NCBI GenBank assembly: GCA_020073465.1
Contig: JAIQFC010000011.1
Span: forward strand, 62,001-126,000
Source: Terriglobia bacterium
GTDB lineage: Bacteria > Acidobacteriota > Terriglobia > Terriglobales > Acidobacteriaceae
Reading direction: 5' to 3'
DNA: 64,000 nt
The notes beneath the pieces are model-generated. The model was not told where the DNA came from. It saw only the letters and a program-made list of their open reading frames with translations, and did no database searches. The translations under genes were made by a program, and so were the position numbers. This document shows positions 52,264-61,062 of this stretch, one piece after another. Position 1 is the stretch's first letter, and every line of letters starts with the position of its first letter.

Positions 52264-52394
52264 GGGCGCTCCTTCCCATGAATGCAGTTACTCTAGTTTG
52301 ATCTGTCTCTATCGCGAAACCTAACATAATACGGCAAAACCCCGCAAAGATACTTGGGCAGCGTATCATGCAGTGACGCAAAGCGATTGAGAGC

Positions 52395-53237
52395 ATGGCC
52401 AGAACGTCAGAATCCGCTTCCAGCGGCCAGCACCGGCTGCGGCGCATCGAAGGCCGCCACAACGCGCTGGTGAAGCAGTTGCGCTGGGCCTTTTCTCGGG
52501 CGGAGCGCACCGAAGAGGGCGACTGCGCCATCGAAGGCTTGCGCATCGTGGAAGAAGCCATTCGCAGTGGGCTGCGGTTTCGCGCCGTCTTTTTCCGCGA
52601 ATCAGCGCGGGACCGCGCGGAGCGCTTACTGCCGCAGATTGGGGCGCACGTCGAAACCCTGTTGCTTCCCGACAAGCTGTTCGATAGCGTCGTTCCCAGC
52701 GAAACTCCACAGGGTGTGGCGGCGCTGGTGCGCTTGAAAGACTTTTCTCTCAACGACATTCTGGAGCGGGTGCAGGTCGGACCAATCATCGTGCTGGCCG
52801 GGCTGCAGGATCCGGGAAACCTGGGGACGATTCTGCGCTCGGCCGAAGCGTTCGGGAGTGCAGGAGTGGTGCTGGCGGAAGGCACGGTCAGCCCATTCAA
52901 TTCAAAAGTCGTGAGGGCTTCGGCGGGATCGGTGTTTCGGCTGTCCATGATCATTGCCAAGTCGGCAAGCTCGTTGGAGGAAGTCTTGGCTGCCCTTCGG
53001 GACAAGAACGTACGTTTGCTCGCAACGTCGTCCCACAAGGGGACACCGCTCGATCAGGCAGATCTGACTGGTGCCCTCGCAGTGTTCATTGGAAGTGAGG
53101 GTTCCGGCCTGCCCCGGGGACTGCTGGCAAGATTGGATGAGGCCGTGGCAATCCCGCACGCGCCGCAGGTCGAATCGTTGAACGCGGGCGTGGCGGGGAG
53201 CATTGTTCTTTACGAGTCGGCGAGACAGCGAAAATGA
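52395..53237 (+). CDS. TrmH-family (SPOUT) RNA 2'-O-methyltransferase
   Basis: A 280-residue SPOUT methyltransferase. The N-terminal substrate-binding domain (HNALVKQLRWAFSRAERTEE ... CAIEGLRIVEEAI) is followed by the knotted domain: VLAGLQDPGNLGTILRSAEA, IGSEGSGLPRGLL, and IPHAPQVESLNAGVAGSIVL. The target is an rRNA or tRNA ribose; the exact site cannot be told. Its TGA overlaps the next gene's ATG (53234-53237). Confidence 0.88.
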   Translation: MARTSESASSGQHRLRRIEGRHNALVKQLRWAFSRAERTEEGDCAIEGLRIVEEAIRSGLRFRAVFFRESARDRAERLLPQIGAHVETLLLPDKLFDSVVPSETPQGVAALVRLKDFSLNDILERVQVGPIIVLAGLQDPGNLGTILRSAEAFGSAGVVLAEGTVSPFNSKVVRASAGSVFRLSMIIAKSASSLEEVLAALRDKNVRLLATSSHKGTPLDQADLTGALAVFIGSEGSGLPRGLLARLDEAVAIPHAPQVESLNAGVAGSIVLYESARQRK

Positions 53238-53650
53238 AACTCGTCACCACAGAGGCTCAGAAACACAGAGAAGACGAAAGTGAAAGAGACCCTCGAACGA
53301 GTTCCATCATCGGTGCAGCTATCGAAGTTCATCGTCATATCGGTCCTGGCCTCCTGGAATCGGCATATGAGGAATGCTTGTGCCACGAATTTCATCTACG
53401 CGGCATCGATTTCCATCGTCAGGTCGAATTGCCAGCACCCTACAAAGGGCTAAAACTCGACTGTGGCTACCGACTGGACCTGGTTGTGCGGGAACAGGTC
53501 ATTGTTGAACTGAAGTGTGTCGAAAGGATCCTACGCATTCACGAAGCGCAATTGCTCACCTACTTACGATTAACTGGCAAGGCAGTTGGCCTCCTCATAA
53601 ACTTCAACGTTCCGTTATTGACGCGAGGGATCATTCGAAAGGTGCTTTAG
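53234..53650 (+). CDS. GxxExxY protein (PD-(D/E)XK nuclease-fold family), copy 2
   Basis: 138 residues: G39-LL-E42-SA-Y45 in GPGLLESAYEECL, the nuclease-like D82 (CGYRLDLVV), E92 and K94 (VIVELKCVER), and LLTYLRLTGKAVGLLINFNV. The N-terminal MKLVTTEAQKHREDESE is encoded by the left ACCACAGAG-type repeat itself (53244-53270), which also fuses the gene by ATGA overlap to trmH. A second inverted repeat follows the gene (53664-53692). It is about 50 percent similar in its core to copy 1 by eye. The family's function is unknown. Confidence 0.85.
   Translation: MKLVTTEAQKHREDESERDPRTSSIIGAAIEVHRHIGPGLLESAYEECLCHEFHLRGIDFHRQVELPAPYKGLKLDCGYRLDLVVREQVIVELKCVERILRIHEAQLLTYLRLTGKAVGLLINFNVPLLTRGIIRKVL
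53244..53270 (+). repeat. Left repeat of GxxExxY cassette 2
   Basis: Contains TCACCACAGAGG and AAACACAGAG. It is translated as the N-terminus of the GxxExxY protein. Confidence 0.8.
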
Positions 53651-53663
53651 TACCTATGGTTTT

Positions 53664-53692
53664 CTCTGTGCCCCTGTGTCTCTGTGGTGAAA
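53664..53692 (-). repeat. Right repeat of GxxExxY cassette 2
   Basis: The minus strand reads TTTCACCACAGAGACACAGG then GGCACAGAG, an inverted partner of 53244-53270. It ends 10 bp before the rarA start. Confidence 0.8.
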
Positions 53693-53702
53693 TGGTTTTC
53701 TT

Positions 53703-55076
53703 GTGAGTCTCTTCCAACCCATTCCGAATGCCAGCGGTGCGGCCGATGCTACCCGTCCCCTGGCCGACCGCATGCGTCCGCGCACGCTGGAGGAGTACGT
53801 CGGGCAGGAGCACCTGATCGGGCCCGGCAAGCCGCTTCGCACGCAGGTCGATCGCGACGATACGGGCTCGATCATCTTCTGGGGGCCGCCAGGAACAGGC
53901 AAGACGACCCTGGCGAAAATCATCGCGAACATGACCAAGGCGGAGTTCATCGAGTTCTCCGCCGTGCTTGCCGGGATCAAGGAAATCAAGCAGGTCATGG
54001 CCGACGCGGAACGCGCGCGCCAATACGGCACCCGGACCATCGTCTTCATTGATGAGATTCACCGCTTCAACAAGGCGCAGCAGGATGCTTTCCTGCCTCA
54101 TGTCGAAAAAGGAAATATCCGACTGATCGGGGCGACTACGGAGAATCCATCGTTTGAGATCAACTCCGCTTTGCTCTCGCGTTGCCGCGTATACGTGCTC
54201 AAACCGCTGACGGAAGATCAGATTGTCGAACTTCTCAAGCGGGCTCTCAGTGACGAGGTTCGCGGTCTTGGCTCGATGAAGCTGAACGCCTCCGACGATG
54301 TGCTGAAGAAGATCGCCAGCTATACCAGCGGCGATGCTCGCAGCGCTTACAACGTGCTGGAAGTGGCTGCTGGACTGGCCCAGACAGAGTCCGGGAAGAA
54401 GCCTGCTGAGATCACGGATGACATTGTTCATGATGCGCTGCAGAAACGAGTTCTGCTGTACGACAAGACGGGCGAAGAACACTACAACCTGATCTCGGCG
54501 CTGCACAAGTCGGTGCGCAACAGCGATCCCGACGCCGCACTTTACTGGCTGGGACGCATGCTCGAAGCGGGAGAAGATCCTCTCTATGTTGCTCGTCGCG
54601 TGGTTCGCATGGCTGTGGAGGACATCGGTCTTGCCGATCCGAACGCGCTGGCCCTATGCATGGCTGCCCGCGACGCCGTGGACTTCATCGGAATGCCCGA
54701 GGGCAATCTGGCCCTGGCGCAGGCGGTCGTCTATCTGTCAGTGGCGCCAAAGTCGAACGCACTGTACACCGCCTACGGCGACGTCCAGCAGGACGTTGAG
54801 CAAACTGCAGCCGATCCGGTACCGCTGCACTTGCGCAACGCTCCAACCGGGCTTATGAAAGGCCTGGGGTATGGCAGGGGATACGAGTACGCGCACGACG
54901 TCGAAAGCAAGGTCGCCAAGATGCAGTGTTTGCCGGACAATTTGCGCGATCGTGTGTATTACCAGCCAACCAGCGAGGGGATTGAAAAACGCATTCGTGA
55001 GCGCCTGGAGGAGATCAAACGCCTGCGTTCCCAGACTGGCGAAAAGGCGTCATCGCGCTCAAAGAAAGAATCTTAG
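53703..55076 (+). CDS. rarA: Replication-associated recombination protein A (RarA/MgsA AAA+ ATPase)
   Basis: A 457-residue AAA+ ATPase acting at stalled replication forks. RPRTLEEYVGQEHLIGPGKP, Walker A GPPGTGKTT (61-69), Walker B TIVFIDEIHRFNKAQQDAFL, sensor GATTENPSFEINSALLSRCR and the C-terminal tetramerisation/MgsA domain (VGMPEGNLALAQAV-like, KGLGYGRGYEYAHD) are intact. The start is GTG at 53703. Its upstream region has been replaced by the cassette-2 right repeat. Confidence 0.92.
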   Translation: MSLFQPIPNASGAADATRPLADRMRPRTLEEYVGQEHLIGPGKPLRTQVDRDDTGSIIFWGPPGTGKTTLAKIIANMTKAEFIEFSAVLAGIKEIKQVMADAERARQYGTRTIVFIDEIHRFNKAQQDAFLPHVEKGNIRLIGATTENPSFEINSALLSRCRVYVLKPLTEDQIVELLKRALSDEVRGLGSMKLNASDDVLKKIASYTSGDARSAYNVLEVAAGLAQTESGKKPAEITDDIVHDALQKRVLLYDKTGEEHYNLISALHKSVRNSDPDAALYWLGRMLEAGEDPLYVARRVVRMAVEDIGLADPNALALCMAARDAVDFIGMPEGNLALAQAVVYLSVAPKSNALYTAYGDVQQDVEQTAADPVPLHLRNAPTGLMKGLGYGRGYEYAHDVESKVAKMQCLPDNLRDRVYYQPTSEGIEKRIRERLEEIKRLRSQTGEKASSRSKKES

Positions 55077-55151
55077 CGTCAAAGTAGCGCATCTCTTAGG
55101 GTGTTCAGACTGATTGTGGAAGCTGGCTGCACCCAGGAAGGCTGGTCCCCG

Positions 55152-56426
55152 ATGGCCACGTTCCCCAGACCGCCGCTGAGTGACTCCGCGATGGTTCGCC
55201 CCTTGCTCGGCGACCAGGTAGAGGACCTGCAACGTCTTCAGAAAGCGGCACAGAAAATCAGCTCGATCCTCGACCTCGATCAACTCATCGACAAGATTGT
55301 GAACGATGTCGCCCGCTCTTTCGGGTGCGTCGAGGCCAATATCTACTTGCACGACCGGGAGCACGCGGAGATGGTGCTGGCAGGCGTCCACGGATGCAGC
55401 GTGCATGGTAAAGGCCATCGCCTGAAGATCGGGACCGAAGGCATGGTCGGTTATGTGGCCTCGACCGGACAAATGCGTTACGCGCCCGACGTGCGCAAGG
55501 ATGAATACTACATCGGATGTGAGCACTCCACGATGTCCGAAGTGGCGATACCGCTTCACGTCGGGGATCGGCTGATCGGAGTCTTTGCGGCATCGCATCC
55601 TGAGCTCGATGCCTTTCCCCGCCAGCAGTTGAGAATTCTCCAGGCATTGTGCGATCACGTGGCCGTCGCCGTCCACAATGCGAGTCGCTTCCAGTCGGAA
55701 CGCGCGCAGCGGGAAGCAATGAGCCGTGAGGCCCAGGAAGCCCGAGCGATTCAGCAGGCACTCTTGCCCAAGAGTTCCCCATTCATTCCCGGCTTTGTGG
55801 TGTCAGGACTGAGTATTCCGGCCGGCGCCGTGGGCGGCGACTGGTACGACTTCATCCCATTTCCCGACGGGCGTTGGGGACTCGTGCTGGCCGATGTTTC
55901 GGGAAAAGGGACGGCGGCGGCTCTGCTGATGTCAGCGACGCGTGCAATGTTGCGCTCTCTGGCGGAAGCCTGCTGCAGCCCGGCGGAGGTGTTGACCAGG
56001 CTCAACAGTCTGCTCGTGGAAGATTTTCCTGCTGGCAAGTTCGTAACCCTGGTGTACGCCGTGCTCGATCCGGCGCAACGTACCGTCAGCTTCGCGAACG
56101 CCGGTCACTTGCACCCGCTGCTCATTGATGAGACCAGTGTCCGCTTTCTCGACGTGGAGCGTGGATTGCCTCTCGGGCTCAGCTGCGGGGACTACTCGGA
56201 GTGCCAGGTCAGTCTGTCGGAAGGCTCACGGCTGGTTTTCTACAGCGACGGCATCACCGAAGCGGTGAACCCTGGTGACGAAGAGTTCGGTCTCGCGCGC
56301 CTCGCGGAGCATGCTGGAAGGGTCGGCGCATCAGCGGTGAGCATCGTGGACGATGTAAGAGCGTTCGCGAATGGATCGAGTCTGCGCGATGATGCGAGTG
56401 TTGTCTTCGTAGGAGTCGGGCACTGA
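55152..56426 (+). CDS. GAF-domain PP2C-type (SpoIIE/RsbU) serine phosphatase
   Basis: 424 residues: a GAF sensor domain (~18-170, SILDLDQLIDKIVNDVARSF) joined by a helix (REAQEARAIQQALLPKSSPF) to a SpoIIE-type phosphatase domain. The metal-binding motifs are GGDWYDFIPF, ADVSGKGTAAALLM and FYSDGITEAVN. RsbU-like enzymes dephosphorylate anti-sigma-factor antagonists in partner-switching stress control. The partners are not adjacent. The start ATG 55152 (MATFPRPPLSD) is preferred; the frame is open to a GTG at 55101. Confidence 0.85.
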   Translation: MATFPRPPLSDSAMVRPLLGDQVEDLQRLQKAAQKISSILDLDQLIDKIVNDVARSFGCVEANIYLHDREHAEMVLAGVHGCSVHGKGHRLKIGTEGMVGYVASTGQMRYAPDVRKDEYYIGCEHSTMSEVAIPLHVGDRLIGVFAASHPELDAFPRQQLRILQALCDHVAVAVHNASRFQSERAQREAMSREAQEARAIQQALLPKSSPFIPGFVVSGLSIPAGAVGGDWYDFIPFPDGRWGLVLADVSGKGTAAALLMSATRAMLRSLAEACCSPAEVLTRLNSLLVEDFPAGKFVTLVYAVLDPAQRTVSFANAGHLHPLLIDETSVRFLDVERGLPLGLSCGDYSECQVSLSEGSRLVFYSDGITEAVNPGDEEFGLARLAEHAGRVGASAVSIVDDVRAFANGSSLRDDASVVFVGVGH

Positions 56427-56543
56427 CAACCTGATCCTGTCAGTTCTGCAATTGTCCTTCCGGGGGGAGCTTCCGTCCCTTCCTTGCGCGTCCTGCGCGT
56501 GGCTAATATCCTCTAGCTTCGTCCCCTTGAGGTGAATCACAGC

Positions 56544-58634
56544 ATGCGCCATGCGAAGTCTTCCCATCCCCTCCTTCGAACTTTCTTCCTCCTGGCCCTT
56601 GCGGTTGCGGGGGCAACGTTCTCGTTGGCACAGACGCAGGAAAAAGCGCCCGCGGTCGAGCAGGGCAAGTTCCGGCTGCATAAATTCGAGCAGGCGATTG
56701 GCGAAGAGACCTACGACGTAACAGCCAATGGAGACTCGCTGGCAGTCGCGATCAACTTCAAGTTCACCGATCGCGGCAGCGCGGTCCCCCTTGCTGTCAA
56801 TTTTCGCGCGGCCAAAGACCTGACGCCACAGAGCTTTGAGATCAAGGGCAAGACCTCGCGCCTTACCGAGATTGACCAGACGGTCGAAGTGAAAGAGGGC
56901 AAACTGCGGCTGCGCAACCGCGACAAGTGGACGGACGCGCCGCTGCCGCAGCAATTCTTCACCATCGCAGGCTACGCTCCGGCGACGATGCAGATGCTTC
57001 TTGTCCGCTATTGGGCCACGCACGGATCGCCTGCCGAATTGGCGACGCTGCCAACGGGAAAGGTGAAGATCGAGCCGCGCGGCCAGGATGTGATTTCGGT
57101 GAACGGTAACAGCGAGACACTCGACCGTTATTTGATCGAGGGCCTGATCTGGGGCCGCGAAACGTTGTGGTTTGACGCGAAGCATAACCTGATCGCCGCC
57201 ATCACGCTCGACGCTGAGTTCGATCACTTCGAGGCCATCCGCGAGGGATACGAGAGCGCGCTCGGCACGTTCGTCGGCCGCGCGGGCACCGATGGCATGG
57301 AAGCCCTGGCGGGGATGACGAAGGCCGTTTCTGCAAGCAACAAGGAGACGCTCGCCCTGGTGGGAGCGACGCTGATTGATGGCAGCGGCAGACCAGCGGT
57401 TTCAGATGCCGTCGTTGTGGTCAAGAGCGGCCGCATTGTCGCTGCGGGTCCGCGAGCCAAGACAAAGATCCCGAAACACGCCACCACGGTGGACGTGCAT
57501 GGCAAAACCATCCTCCCCGGCTTGTGGGACATGCACGCCCACTTTGAACAAGTCGAGTGGGGACCGATCTATCTCGCCGCGGGGGTGACCACGGTGCGAG
57601 ACTGCGGCAACGAATTCGAGTTCATTACGGCGGTCCGCGATGCAATCGCGGCTGGGCGAGGCCTGGGACCGCGGCTTCTGCTGGCTGGAGTTGTCGACGG
57701 CACCGGTCCCCTCGCCATCGGAGTACAACGCGCGGATACTCCCGAGCAGGCACGCATGTGGACCAACCGCTATCACGACGCTGGATTCCAGCAGATGAAG
57801 ATCTACAGTTCGGTCAAGCTCGATGAGCTCAAGATCGTCGCCGAGGAGGCCCATCGTCTCGGCATGACCGTCACCGGACACGTCCCCGAGGGATTAAATG
57901 GCTACCAGGTCATAGAAGCGGGCCAGGATCAAATCAACCACATTCAGTACGTCGCCGATATCATGCATCCGCCGCTTCCGGCAGGCGCCGACCGCAAGGC
58001 CCGCATGCAGGCAGTGCTCGATCTTGATGTCAACTCTGCCGAAGCTCAGAAGGCGCTCTCGTTTCTCAAGGCTCATGGCACTGTGATCGACCCAACCCTC
58101 GCCCTGATGGAGTTCTTTACCGCGACCACGGCGAAGCCTCCGGCGAGTTTCGAGCCGGGAATCACCAAAGTCGCACCCGAACTGGTCGAACAACTCGCGG
58201 ATGTGGGCCCACCCTCGGAGCGGTCAGAAATCGTAGAGAAGGCCTTCGAGAAGGATCTGCAGATTGTGGGCGCTCTGCATCGCGCTGGCGTGCCGATCGT
58301 CGCCGGTACCGATCAGACGGTTCCCGGCCATAGCCTGCATCGTGAAGTTGAGTTGTACGTCCAGGCGGGGTTCACTCCCCTGGAAGCGATCCAGGCAGCG
58401 ACGATTGTTCCAGCGCGCGTGATGGGACTGGCCAGGGAGACTGGCACCGTTGAACCCGGCAAACGCGCAGACCTGATCGTGATCGACGGGGATCCTCTCG
58501 CGGATATCCGGAATGCCCGCAATGTGGAATTGGTGGTGGCAGGCGGAAGGGTATACAACAGCGCGGACCTGTGGCGGGAAGCCGGTTTCAAGCCCTGGAA
58601 GGAGACTCCCTCCGCACCGGCGAGCGGGAACTAG
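56544..58634 (+). CDS. Secreted amidohydrolase-family protein with N-terminal extra domain
   Basis: A 696-residue protein with a signal peptide (LLRTFFLLALAVAGATFSLA). Residues ~30-250 form a separate beta-rich domain (FRLHKFEQAIGEETYDV ... KTLWFDAKHNLIAA-like), followed by a metal-dependent amidohydrolase (~275-690). That domain has GLWDMHAHFEQ (HxH), a lysine/His region (TVTGHVPEGLNGY, QDQINHIQYV), the catalytic Asp in VAGTDQTVPGHSLH, and GTVEPGKRADLIVIDGDPLA. The class includes imidazolonepropionase-like and Xaa-Pro dipeptidase-like hydrolases; the substrate is unknown. Confidence 0.8.
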   Translation: MRHAKSSHPLLRTFFLLALAVAGATFSLAQTQEKAPAVEQGKFRLHKFEQAIGEETYDVTANGDSLAVAINFKFTDRGSAVPLAVNFRAAKDLTPQSFEIKGKTSRLTEIDQTVEVKEGKLRLRNRDKWTDAPLPQQFFTIAGYAPATMQMLLVRYWATHGSPAELATLPTGKVKIEPRGQDVISVNGNSETLDRYLIEGLIWGRETLWFDAKHNLIAAITLDAEFDHFEAIREGYESALGTFVGRAGTDGMEALAGMTKAVSASNKETLALVGATLIDGSGRPAVSDAVVVVKSGRIVAAGPRAKTKIPKHATTVDVHGKTILPGLWDMHAHFEQVEWGPIYLAAGVTTVRDCGNEFEFITAVRDAIAAGRGLGPRLLLAGVVDGTGPLAIGVQRADTPEQARMWTNRYHDAGFQQMKIYSSVKLDELKIVAEEAHRLGMTVTGHVPEGLNGYQVIEAGQDQINHIQYVADIMHPPLPAGADRKARMQAVLDLDVNSAEAQKALSFLKAHGTVIDPTLALMEFFTATTAKPPASFEPGITKVAPELVEQLADVGPPSERSEIVEKAFEKDLQIVGALHRAGVPIVAGTDQTVPGHSLHREVELYVQAGFTPLEAIQAATIVPARVMGLARETGTVEPGKRADLIVIDGDPLADIRNARNVELVVAGGRVYNSADLWREAGFKPWKETPSAPASGN

Positions 58635-59044
58635 CGAAAGCGCGCCCGGTGCTCCTGAAGAATGCAGCGGTCCATCACCACGAAGATTCCGGCCTGACGG
58701 GCTTTCTCAGCCGCTTTCTCGTGGATGACGCCTTCCTGCATCCAGACCGCGGGCACTTTAAGCTGAATCGCCTGGTCGACAACTTCGGCCACGAATTCGG
58801 GGCGCCGGAAGATGTTGACGATGTCGATCTTCTCCGGCACGTCCAGCAGCGAAGCGTAGGAGTTCTCGCCCAGGCAGGCCTCGATCTTCGGATTCACCGG
58901 AACGATGCGGTACCCATGGCTCTGCATGTACGCGGAAACGCCGTGGCTGGGGCGCAGCGGATTGCAGGAAAGACCGACGACCGCAATCGTCTTGGCGTGC
59001 TTCAGCAATTCGGCAATGCGATCGGATGGGGGCGAGGAAGCCAT
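58631..59044 (-). CDS. CoA-binding domain protein (YccU-like)
   Basis: A 137-residue single Rossmann CoA-binding domain: KTIAVVGLSCNPLRPSHGVS, HGYRIVPVNPKIEACLGENS, VDIVNIFRRPEFV-type and AVWMQEGVIHEKAAEKARQAG. Similar stand-alone proteins are common and of unclear role. The 3' end overlaps the convergent amidohydrolase gene by 4 bp. Confidence 0.85.
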   Translation of the reverse strand: MASSPPSDRIAELLKHAKTIAVVGLSCNPLRPSHGVSAYMQSHGYRIVPVNPKIEACLGENSYASLLDVPEKIDIVNIFRRPEFVAEVVDQAIQLKVPAVWMQEGVIHEKAAEKARQAGIFVVMDRCILQEHRARFR

Positions 59045-59054
59045 GGGCTCTCTA

Positions 59055-60341
59055 TTACTTCTTGGTTGCCGCTTCGAGTTTCTGTTTGTACATCTTGAGC
59101 GCCAGCTTGCGGATCGTTTCTGAAACTTCCTTGTTGGCAGAAAGGTTCTTGAGGTCCGCCACCAGTAGATTCTTCATCAACCCCAGGCCAAGATCGAGCG
59201 GAGTACGGGGATTGGCCACCAGATTCCGCACCACAATGTAGTTCTTCATGAAGCGGCGTTTCAACGGGATCTGGCGCAGCACGGCCTCGAGCACATTCTT
59301 CTGGCTGGCAAACTTCTCCACTTCGCCGTCGGCCAGTTTGGGAGCCTCGAGCACCGCCAGCGCTACCACCTTTGTTCCGTCGCGAATGAGGATCGAGCGT
59401 TCTTCCTTATTGCCTTTCAGAGCCAACTGGATCCGGCCCTTCACATCAAGATGGTTGATTTTCTGCAGCGTGTTCTCGCGTTTCGGCGGTCCGGGAGGCT
59501 GGGCCTTCTTGGGCACGCCCGGTGCTTTTGGCGGCACCACAGCTTTGGAAGGAGCAGGGGTCGAGGCTGGTGCAGCCGGGTCGGAGGCCGCCGGAGCCGG
59601 CTGCGCAATTTCCGCAACCTCGGAGACGGGAAAGTAATCGGGACCGAGGAGGTCGACGATGCCTCCGATCGCCTGGAAAGGCTTTCCTTCCTCGGCGGCG
59701 ATATCGGTTGCATGTTCGGAAAAATACGCGGAAACTTCTTCATCGGGAAGGTCGCTCTTCACCCCGCTGGACTCTTCCTGTGCGGCACTTTCGGCTGGCG
59801 CAGCCGTATCACTCACGGCATGAGCCTGTTCGCTTGCTTCTTCAGGACTCGGCGCTGGAGCATCTTGTGCGTCGGCGCTAAGCAACCTGCCAATCTCTTC
59901 CTGTTCTTCCTTCTTTACGTATGGATTTGACTTGAGAGCGTCGAGAATGCCGGTTGAGCCGCGCACCCGCTTGCTGTGCAACATGGTCACGATTTGTTCG
60001 CGCGTGGCCGAGAGCGCAAGTTTGGCCAATGCATCTTCGTGTACCGATGGATTCTCGAGCAGTGCCGGCAACAACACCGGACGGAGGTTGTCGTGCGAGA
60101 TCATGTACTCGAGCACCTCGGCCGACGTCTGCGGGCTGGAGGCCGCGGCCAGCGATGCCTTCTCGTCCCATCCGGCAAGGGTCATGCGGGCCAGTTCGCC
60201 GAAAACCTTGTTGTGCCGGGCGAGGTAGACCAGGATTTCGATGTTCTCGGCCGGCGGTACGGAGAGCGCGCCGCGGGCAGCGAACTGCATCATGTTGGAT
60301 GGCAACTTCGAAGCGCGGAGTTCATCGATCTTGCGCGCCAT
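59055..60341 (-). CDS. Large hypothetical protein, helical repeats with a Pro/Ala-rich linker
   Basis: A 428-residue cytoplasmic protein. The N-terminal helical part (~1-155, LSVPPAENIEILVYLARHNK ... AKLALSATREQIVTMLHSKR) resembles HEAT/DUF2336-type repeats. An acidic and then Pro/Ala/Lys-rich linker (~155-300) precedes a second helical part (~300-420, HLDVKGRIQLALKGNKEERS; RRFMKNYIVVRNLVANPRTP). No enzymatic motif is seen; I recall similar proteins only from acidobacteria and deltaproteobacteria. It follows the HD gene on the same strand. Confidence 0.7.
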   Translation of the reverse strand: MARKIDELRASKLPSNMMQFAARGALSVPPAENIEILVYLARHNKVFGELARMTLAGWDEKASLAAASSPQTSAEVLEYMISHDNLRPVLLPALLENPSVHEDALAKLALSATREQIVTMLHSKRVRGSTGILDALKSNPYVKKEEQEEIGRLLSADAQDAPAPSPEEASEQAHAVSDTAAPAESAAQEESSGVKSDLPDEEVSAYFSEHATDIAAEEGKPFQAIGGIVDLLGPDYFPVSEVAEIAQPAPAASDPAAPASTPAPSKAVVPPKAPGVPKKAQPPGPPKRENTLQKINHLDVKGRIQLALKGNKEERSILIRDGTKVVALAVLEAPKLADGEVEKFASQKNVLEAVLRQIPLKRRFMKNYIVVRNLVANPRTPLDLGLGLMKNLLVADLKNLSANKEVSETIRKLALKMYKQKLEAATKK

Positions 60342-60420
60342 AGGTTCACATCTCCAGGCAGACTTTCAGGATTCTCCTTGTCATTTCCCGGCGGTGCCAG
60401 CCGCGAGGAATCCACGCTGG

Positions 60421-61062
60421 TCAACCAGTTTGCGCGATTTGCGTCGCAACTTCCAACTCCTGCACCGCCAACTTCAACTCGCGAGTCAGCCGGTTCGGCT
60501 TGCGCCGCGAGAATTCGTCCAGCAAAGCCCGATAGTACCAAAGAGTGCCCTCGCGCCCACCATTGAACCGTGACCAGATGGATTCGCCAACTTCACGGTA
60601 GTCGGTCAGGATAGAACGCACGTTGCTCAGCTTATCGGCAGCCGAAACCAGCCGCGTGCCGGCGTCCGCCGTCTTCAGATGACGAATATAAATTTCCTTG
60701 CGCTCGCGCCACGGCGGCTTGGGATACGTATCAGCGTCGGTACAACCGTCCACGACTTTGGCGACGCGCGCTCCAAACCGCCGCCGCACTTCCTTCAGCA
60801 TCGGCGCGCCGCCACAGTCCTCCACCACGTCGTGCAGCAGCGCCGCGATGGCAAGCTCCTCATCGCCACCCGCCTCAAGTACCAGAGACGCCACTCCCAT
60901 CAAATGGGCAAGGTAGGGGATCGTCGAAGCCTTGCGCGCCTGCCCAGCATGTTTCTCTGCCGCAAACAGAAAGGCGCGCGCAAAGCGAGGCCCCAGCTTC
61001 AAGGCTCGCCGTGCTATCTGCGTCCTCTGAGCTTTTCTTTTCGTGGCACGGACCGCCATCAT
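60421..61062 (-). CDS. HD-domain protein of the RelA/SpoT-hydrolase (MESH1) type
   Basis: 213 residues: FAAEKHAGQARKASTIPYLA, LAIAALLHDVVEDCGG, FGARVAKVVDGCTDAD and LVSAADKLSNVRSILTD correspond to the H...HD...D pattern of the (p)ppGpp-hydrolase domain. There is no synthetase, TGS or ACT domain, so it is a small alarmone-hydrolase-like or NADPH-phosphatase-like protein. Its ATG overlaps the prfB stop (ATGA at 61062-61059), so it is translationally coupled to prfB. Confidence 0.82.
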   Translation of the reverse strand: MMAVRATKRKAQRTQIARRALKLGPRFARAFLFAAEKHAGQARKASTIPYLAHLMGVASLVLEAGGDEELAIAALLHDVVEDCGGAPMLKEVRRRFGARVAKVVDGCTDADTYPKPPWRERKEIYIRHLKTADAGTRLVSAADKLSNVRSILTDYREVGESIWSRFNGGREGTLWYYRALLDEFSRRKPNRLTRELKLAVQELEVATQIAQTG

